Assembly: GCA_963734725.1 (NCBI GenBank)
Contig: CAVTIX010000025.1
Span: 124,001-188,000 of the forward strand
Source of the DNA: DASXKD01 sp963734725
GTDB taxonomy: Bacteria; Actinomycetota; Actinomycetes; Streptosporangiales; Streptosporangiaceae
DNA length: 64,000 nucleotides
Reading direction: 5' to 3'
The notes under the pieces are model-generated. The model saw only the letters and a program-made list of their open reading frames with translations. It did not search any database and was not told where the DNA came from. Numbering within the stretch: the stretch's first letter is position 1; every line of letters starts with the position of its first letter. Positions 59,879-64,000 of this stretch are shown piece after piece. The position numbers and the translations under genes are program-made.

Positions 59879-61290
59879 CACCGCCGGCCCGTGCTGAGAC
59901 TGACCTCCGCTAGCTCGTCCCACAGGTAAGCCACGGCCTCCGCGCCCTTGAGCAGCATGGCCATGTCGACCTTCTCGTCCGGCGCGTGGATACGGTCGGA
60001 GTTCAGCCCCGCGGCGACGAAGACCAGCGGCGCGCCCAGGATCTCGGTGAGGTCGGCCTCGGGCCCGCTGCCACCCTCGCGAGTGAACAAGGGCGTCGCG
60101 CCGAACGCGCGTGCCACCGCGCGCTGGGCGGCCAGCACCGCGGGGGAGTCGATCGGCGCGGTCGTCGGCCGCACCCCGGGGCCCTCCGGCACGACCACCG
60201 CCTCGATCCCCGGCGGGGTATGCGCCGCCACGTATCCTTGCAGGGCGGCCAGCACCTCGGCCGGCTCCTGGTTGGCCACCAGGCGGAAGGACACCTTGGC
60301 GTGCGCTTCGCGCGGCACGATGGTCTTCTGGCCGGGCCCGGTGTGACCGCCCCACATGCCGTTGACCTCGGCTGTGGGCCTGGCCCAGATGCGCTCCAGG
60401 GTGGAGTACCCGTCCTCGCCGTAGACGCTCAGGCTGTGCCCGGCGTTGGCGAGCCACGCCTTCTCTTCGAACGGCAGCTGCCCGAACAGTTCCCGCTCCC
60501 TCGGGGTCAGGCTCACCACCTTGTCGTAGAACCCGGGGAGCGTCACCCGGCCGTCAGCGTCGTGCAGTCCCGCGAGCAACCCGGCCATGGCGTGCAACGG
60601 GTTCGGCACGCCGCCGCCGAACGAGCCCGAGTGCAGGTCCGACCGCGGGCCCCGCAGAACGATGTCCGCAGCGGCGAGCCCCCGCATCCCGGTGCACAGG
60701 GACGGGACGTCCGCGGCCCACATCGTCGTGTCGGAGACCACGATGACGTCGCAGGCGAGCGTCGCGGCCCGGTCCCGCAACAAGGCGGCGAAATGCGGCG
60801 AGCCCGATTCCTCCTCGCCTTCGATCAGCAGCTTCAGCGTGACCGGGGGGACCGAGGCCCCGGACGCTGCCAGGCAGGCACGCAGCCCGAGCGAATGCAG
60901 CAGCACCTGTCCCTTGTCGTCGGACGTGCCGCGACCGAGCAGCATGCCGTCCCGCTCGGCCGGCTCGAATGGCGGGGAGTCCCACTCGCCGAGTGGCTCC
61001 ACGGGCTGGACATCGTGGTGCCCGTAGACACAAACCGTGGGCGCGGCCGGGTCCGCCGCGGGCCAGCAGGCGTACACCGACGGCAGTCCCGGTGCGGCAT
61101 CGTCGCCGGCTTCCCAGATCTCCACCTGCGGGAACCCGATCCCGCGCAGGTGCTCCGCGAGCCACTGCGCGGATGCGCGCACGTCGGCGTGACGGCCGGG
61201 ATCCGCGGAGATCGACGGGATCCTGAGCCACTGCTTCAGTTCGCCGAAGAACGCCGCGGAGTTTTCCTCGATATAGCTACGGACATCCAT
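59878..61290 (-). CDS. M20 family metallodipeptidase
   Basis: 470 residues. Metal ligands: VCVYGHHDVQPVEPLGEWD (His, Asp nearby), GRGTSDDKGQVLLHSLGLRA (bridging Asp), KLLIEGEEESGSPHFAALLR (catalytic Glu-Glu), VIVVSDTTMWA and the C-terminal His in LNSDRIHAPDEKVD. The lid domain contains TEVNGMWGGHTGPG-type sequence (PTAEVNGMWGGHTGPGQK). Cytosolic non-specific dipeptidase type. ATG 61290 (MDVRSYIEEN) is family-like; the frame extends to 61395. Coupled by one shared base to nudC. Confidence 0.93.
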   Translation of the reverse strand: MDVRSYIEENSAAFFGELKQWLRIPSISADPGRHADVRASAQWLAEHLRGIGFPQVEIWEAGDDAAPGLPSVYACWPAADPAAPTVCVYGHHDVQPVEPLGEWDSPPFEPAERDGMLLGRGTSDDKGQVLLHSLGLRACLAASGASVPPVTLKLLIEGEEESGSPHFAALLRDRAATLACDVIVVSDTTMWAADVPSLCTGMRGLAAADIVLRGPRSDLHSGSFGGGVPNPLHAMAGLLAGLHDADGRVTLPGFYDKVVSLTPRERELFGQLPFEEKAWLANAGHSLSVYGEDGYSTLERIWARPTAEVNGMWGGHTGPGQKTIVPREAHAKVSFRLVANQEPAEVLAALQGYVAAHTPPGIEAVVVPEGPGVRPTTAPIDSPAVLAAQRAVARAFGATPLFTREGGSGPEADLTEILGAPLVFVAAGLNSDRIHAPDEKVDMAMLLKGAEAVAYLWDELAEVSLSTGRR

Positions 61291-61445
61291 GTCTGTGATC
61301 GCCTTCCCACCGGACCGCCCCCGGCACTCTAGACCACCGGCAACCGCGCGGGGCCACCGGCCGTGGTTGCGGGTTTGGTGTTGAAAGAAGGACACCTACT
61401 TCACATTCATAAGCGGGCGGCTGCTGCCGTGGCCAAGCCCTTGAT

Positions 61446-62675
61446 CTAGCGGGCGATGAACAGGTACTCGCGGGCGGCACGGCGCCGGGCGGCCTGGTGG
61501 GTGCCGAAGGCGTAAGTGTGATCCACGGCCCGCACCTCCACGTGCCGTTTCACCTCCCGCAGCAGCCCTTCGATGGTCGCGGCGTCGGGTACCGCGTTGG
61601 AGGAGTAGGACAAGACGAGGGCGGCGCCGGCGAACTGCCGGATCGTCCGGCGCAGGGCGACGGTCACCGTGCGGGCATAAGAGAACGGCGTATAGCGCTT
61701 GGGCAGCTTCCTGGTCCGTGTGCTCTCCAGCGGCGCCTGGTCGCGCCAGTACACCGACAGCCCTTCCAGGAAGTGGTACCGCTTGATGTAACAGTTGTCG
61801 TCGCGCGGCGGCGCGTACGGCGGATCCAGGTAGACGACGTCATAGTCGGCCTGGACCAGGTCGAACACGTCGGATGAGGTGGCGGCGCAGGGCTGGCCGC
61901 TGTCGAACACCACCCTGTTGTACTCGGCGGCACGCTCGGCGAAGTGATCGCGGAGCGGGAGGCGCAGGTCTCGGCGTCCGTCGTCGTAGCGCAGGCCGGT
62001 GACGGTGAAGACGCCGCGGGGCTGGCGGCGGGCCGCGGACAGCACCAGGGCCGAGATGGCCAGCGCCCGCTTATGCCCGCCCATGCGGTCGATGTGCGAC
62101 CAGGCCGAGTCGAGGAAGCACAGATCGGCCTCGGTGAAGTAGATACCGGCGAACGTGCGCCGGATGAAGTCACGGTCATCGGCGGGCGGGCCGCAGATCC
62201 TGGCGATATCGTCCGCGCCGAGCGTCACGTCCTGGTTGACCACGCTGGCCCGCGCGATGATCGCCGGGAACGCCAGGAAGTCGTTGGCGGTGACCTGGTA
62301 GCCACAGGTCTTGAGCAGGTAGGACACCACGCCGCTGCCGGAGAACGCGTCGAGCGCGGTCACCCCCCCGAGTTCGGTGAACGCCCTGGCCAGGTGCGGG
62401 ATCAGCCGGTATTTGGAGCCCATGTACCGCAGCCGCGGAAACAGCCCGGCCCGGCGCACTATCCCGCCCAGCCCAGGCCCCGCGGCCGGCCCCAGCGCCA
62501 GGGTGTGCCCGAGAGCCGCAGTCTGCCCGGACACCGCCGCCTGCCCCGGCGCCGCTTCCTGCCCCGGCGCCGCTTCCTGCCCCGCGGCCGCTTTGTGCCC
62601 GGGCGCTGCTGGCAGCGCAGGCACTCCGGGCACGGTGGTCAGTAGTTGTCTGATCACGGGCGCCACGGACGACAT
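61446..62675 (-). CDS. D12-class DNA adenine (N6) methyltransferase, apparently orphan
   Basis: 409 residues. After an N-terminal extension of AAPGQE repeats (18-bp units, about residues 25-60), the methyltransferase starts LRYMGSKYRLIPHLARAFTE, with motif I ALDAFSGSGVVSYLLKTCGY and motif IV VVYLDPPYAPPRDDNCYIKR (DPPY). YHFLEGLSVYWRDQ and LPKRYTPFSY are also family-like. This is the Dam/DpnM group that makes N6-methyladenine. No restriction nuclease adjoins it, so it may be a regulatory or mobile-element methylase. ATG 62675 (MSSVAPVIRQ) chosen. Confidence 0.9.
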   Translation of the reverse strand: MSSVAPVIRQLLTTVPGVPALPAAPGHKAAAGQEAAPGQEAAPGQAAVSGQTAALGHTLALGPAAGPGLGGIVRRAGLFPRLRYMGSKYRLIPHLARAFTELGGVTALDAFSGSGVVSYLLKTCGYQVTANDFLAFPAIIARASVVNQDVTLGADDIARICGPPADDRDFIRRTFAGIYFTEADLCFLDSAWSHIDRMGGHKRALAISALVLSAARRQPRGVFTVTGLRYDDGRRDLRLPLRDHFAERAAEYNRVVFDSGQPCAATSSDVFDLVQADYDVVYLDPPYAPPRDDNCYIKRYHFLEGLSVYWRDQAPLESTRTRKLPKRYTPFSYARTVTVALRRTIRQFAGAALVLSYSSNAVPDAATIEGLLREVKRHVEVRAVDHTYAFGTHQAARRRAAREYLFIAR

Positions 62676-62818
62676 CCTCGCACCCGCGCGGATCATCCCG
62701 TGGGCGGGCGCGCGGTCAGCCTCCGGGATAGTGGCGGCGGGACCTCCCTTAGGACGACTTGTAGATCAGTCCCGGGGATGACGATTTCGCCACCACTTAG
62801 GCCTTAACGTCGGGACCC

Positions 62819-64000
62819 ATGATGCCGGCAGCTGCCCGGGTGCTGGAGCGCACCGGCGCCCCGCCGCCCGTCGGCGTGCCCCGGAACAGCCGTCGCCCGG
62901 AGGCTGGCGGGCTGTGGTTCCCGCGCGAGGGCCGCGCCCGCGCGGCCCTCGCGGTGATCCGCCGGGAATGGGTGGCCGGGACATTTGGCATCTCCGCTGG
63001 GTTCGCCCTCGTGACCGCGCTGACCAGCTTCAACGCACCAGAACGGGTGTGGGGCACGTTCGCCGTGGTCACCTACGCGGTGTCCGCGATCACCGCCGCC
63101 ACGGTGCGCCGGCGGGGGGTCCGCCTCGCCGTCCTGATCAGTCTCGCCGGCAGCCTGGCGGCGCCGCTCGCCTGGATGGCGCACACCGGCATGGCGCAGC
63201 CAGAGGTTGCCGTCATCATTCGTTCTGCAGCAATGTACGTGCACCACGGGACGCCGTACGCGAGCCCGGCGGCGCTCGCCGTCACGCACAACTGGCGTGC
63301 CTATGACCCGTACCTGCCGGCGCTGGTCGTGTTCGGCGCGCCGCGCGTGCTGGCCGGGGGGCTGCTCACCGACCCGCGGATCTGGTTCGGCATCGCGTTC
63401 GTGGCCACGTCCGGGGCGGCGGCCCGGATCGCGGGCGTGCCGCGGCCGGTGTGGTGGACCCTGCTGGTCACGGCCTCCCCGGTGGTCGCGCTGCCGCTCG
63501 CGGTCGGCGGGGACGACCTGCCGGTGCTGGGGCTGATGTGCCTCGGCCTGGCACTGGCCAGCCGCGCGGCACGGGGCGACTGGCCCTGGGTGGCCGCGGC
63601 TGGGCTGGCCATCGGCCTGGCCGCAGCGATGAAGGCAACCGCGTGGCCCGCCGTGGCTGTGCTGGCCGTGCTGTTCGCGGCCCGGCCGGGCTGGCGGACT
63701 GTCGCGTGGTTCGGCGCGGCGGTGGCCGGCGCGGGTCTGGTCACCGACGGCATCACCGTGGCCGTGCATCCGGCCGCTGCAGTGGTCAATACCGTGCTGT
63801 ATCCGCTCGGCCTGACCAAGGCCGCGAGCCCGGCGGCGAGCATGCTGCCCGGTCACATGCTCGCCAGCGCCGGCGCCTGGGGACACTGGACCGCGCTCGC
63901 GCTGATGGCGCTGGCCGGGGCGGGGGTCGGCGTTTCGCTGATCATCCGCCCGCCGCGGGGTGCCCACGGCGCGGGCTGGCGGCTTGCTCTCGGCCTGGCG
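62819..64000 (+). CDS. polytopic membrane glycosyltransferase-like protein (GT87/DUF2029-like), cut by the window edge
   Basis: At least 394 residues, reading open to the window end with no stop. The ATG at 62819 (second ATG at 62822) opens MMPAAARVLERTGAPPPVG. Membrane helices include WVAGTFGISAGFALVTALTS, VWGTFAVVTYAVSAITAA and VAAAGLAIGLAAAMKATAWP. The luminal stretch VHHGTPYASPAALAVTHNWR with AYDPYLPALVVFGAPR is like polyprenyl-phosphate-mannose/arabinose-using integral membrane transferases of actinobacteria. Probably acts in cell-envelope glycan synthesis. Its catalytic C-terminus, if any, is outside the window. Confidence 0.75.
   Translation, partial: MMPAAARVLERTGAPPPVGVPRNSRRPEAGGLWFPREGRARAALAVIRREWVAGTFGISAGFALVTALTSFNAPERVWGTFAVVTYAVSAITAATVRRRGVRLAVLISLAGSLAAPLAWMAHTGMAQPEVAVIIRSAAMYVHHGTPYASPAALAVTHNWRAYDPYLPALVVFGAPRVLAGGLLTDPRIWFGIAFVATSGAAARIAGVPRPVWWTLLVTASPVVALPLAVGGDDLPVLGLMCLGLALASRAARGDWPWVAAAGLAIGLAAAMKATAWPAVAVLAVLFAARPGWRTVAWFGAAVAGAGLVTDGITVAVHPAAAVVNTVLYPLGLTKAASPAASMLPGHMLASAGAWGHWTALALMALAGAGVGVSLIIRPPRGAHGAGWRLALGLA

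Noticed and set aside
62804..63967. 387-codon minus-strand open frame at the right edge
   Set aside because: Antisense to the membrane protein whose plus-strand frame stays open to the window end and has clear transmembrane helices.

Overview
The window is 64 kb of very GC-rich DNA with dense, often overlapping genes, GTG and TTG starts, and families typical of actinomycetes: F420-type (LLM and deazaflavin) oxidoreductases, a DinB/mycothiol-type protein, PaaX, LigD end-joining ligase, DUF2277, DUF4232 lipoprotein and a GT87-like membrane protein. I read it as a chromosomal segment of a high-GC actinobacterium, perhaps of the Streptosporangiales/Streptomycetales type. The exact genus cannot be told from the sequence. 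No rRNA, tRNA or CRISPR array was seen.

Layout. 1-13 kb: a frameshifted alpha/beta hydrolase at the left edge, a LuxR relic, an HD-GYP/LuxR regulator, an orphan receiver-like protein, then small metabolic and acyltransferase genes (MBL hydrolase, arylamine N-acetyltransferase, GNATs, SRPBCC, cupin, zincin, lipoprotein, TetR). 13-19 kb: a secreted cysteine-rich protein translationally coupled to an alditol-oxidase-like flavoenzyme and a SpoU methyltransferase, then DUF2277 and LigD. 19.4-21.1 kb: a complete IS1182-family element sitting exactly on the ligD stop codon. 21-31.5 kb: an aryl-CoA (best fit 2-aminobenzoyl-CoA) catabolic island with a glutathionyl-hydroquinone-reductase-like enzyme, PaaX, RidA, a fused monooxygenase/reductase, acyl-CoA dehydrogenase, enoyl-CoA hydratase, CoA ligase and MarR. 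A truncated TnpB element is wedged into its divergent promoter region.

31.8-46 kb: DUF488 (frameshifted) with a zinc ribbon, a phosphoribosyltransferase-thioesterase fusion, pseudouridine salvage (psuG, psuK), thioredoxin behind a CsoR-like palindrome, a frameshifted PucR regulator, TerC, prolyl-tRNA synthetase, an MFS exporter, DUF3048, PIG-L deacetylase and a GCS2 ligase. 46-54 kb: DinB, a MerR fragment, a four-gene TetR/ABC-2 exporter operon whose two ATPases look complementary and asymmetric, a MATE exporter and a PHP hydrolase. 54-64 kb: two F420-type proteins, then a tightly coupled DNA-modification operon (C5-cytosine methyltransferase, GIY-YIG nuclease, 44-residue unknown protein, Vsr), a frameshifted NudC, an M20 peptidase, an orphan D12 adenine methyltransferase, and a membrane glycosyltransferase-like protein running off the right edge.

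Three points run through the window. First, at least five reading frames are broken by single-base shifts, three of them the same extra A in a GT(C/T)GAAC context, which raises the possibility of systematic consensus error. Second, minisatellites are abundant: in-frame ones inside linkers, and three arrays at the 3' ends of minus-strand genes whose units each carry a copy of the stop codon. Third, perfect palindromes and long hairpins mark many gene borders and promoters. The strongest candidates for something undescribed are the methyltransferase/GIY-YIG/small-protein/Vsr operon and the aryl-CoA island with RidA.
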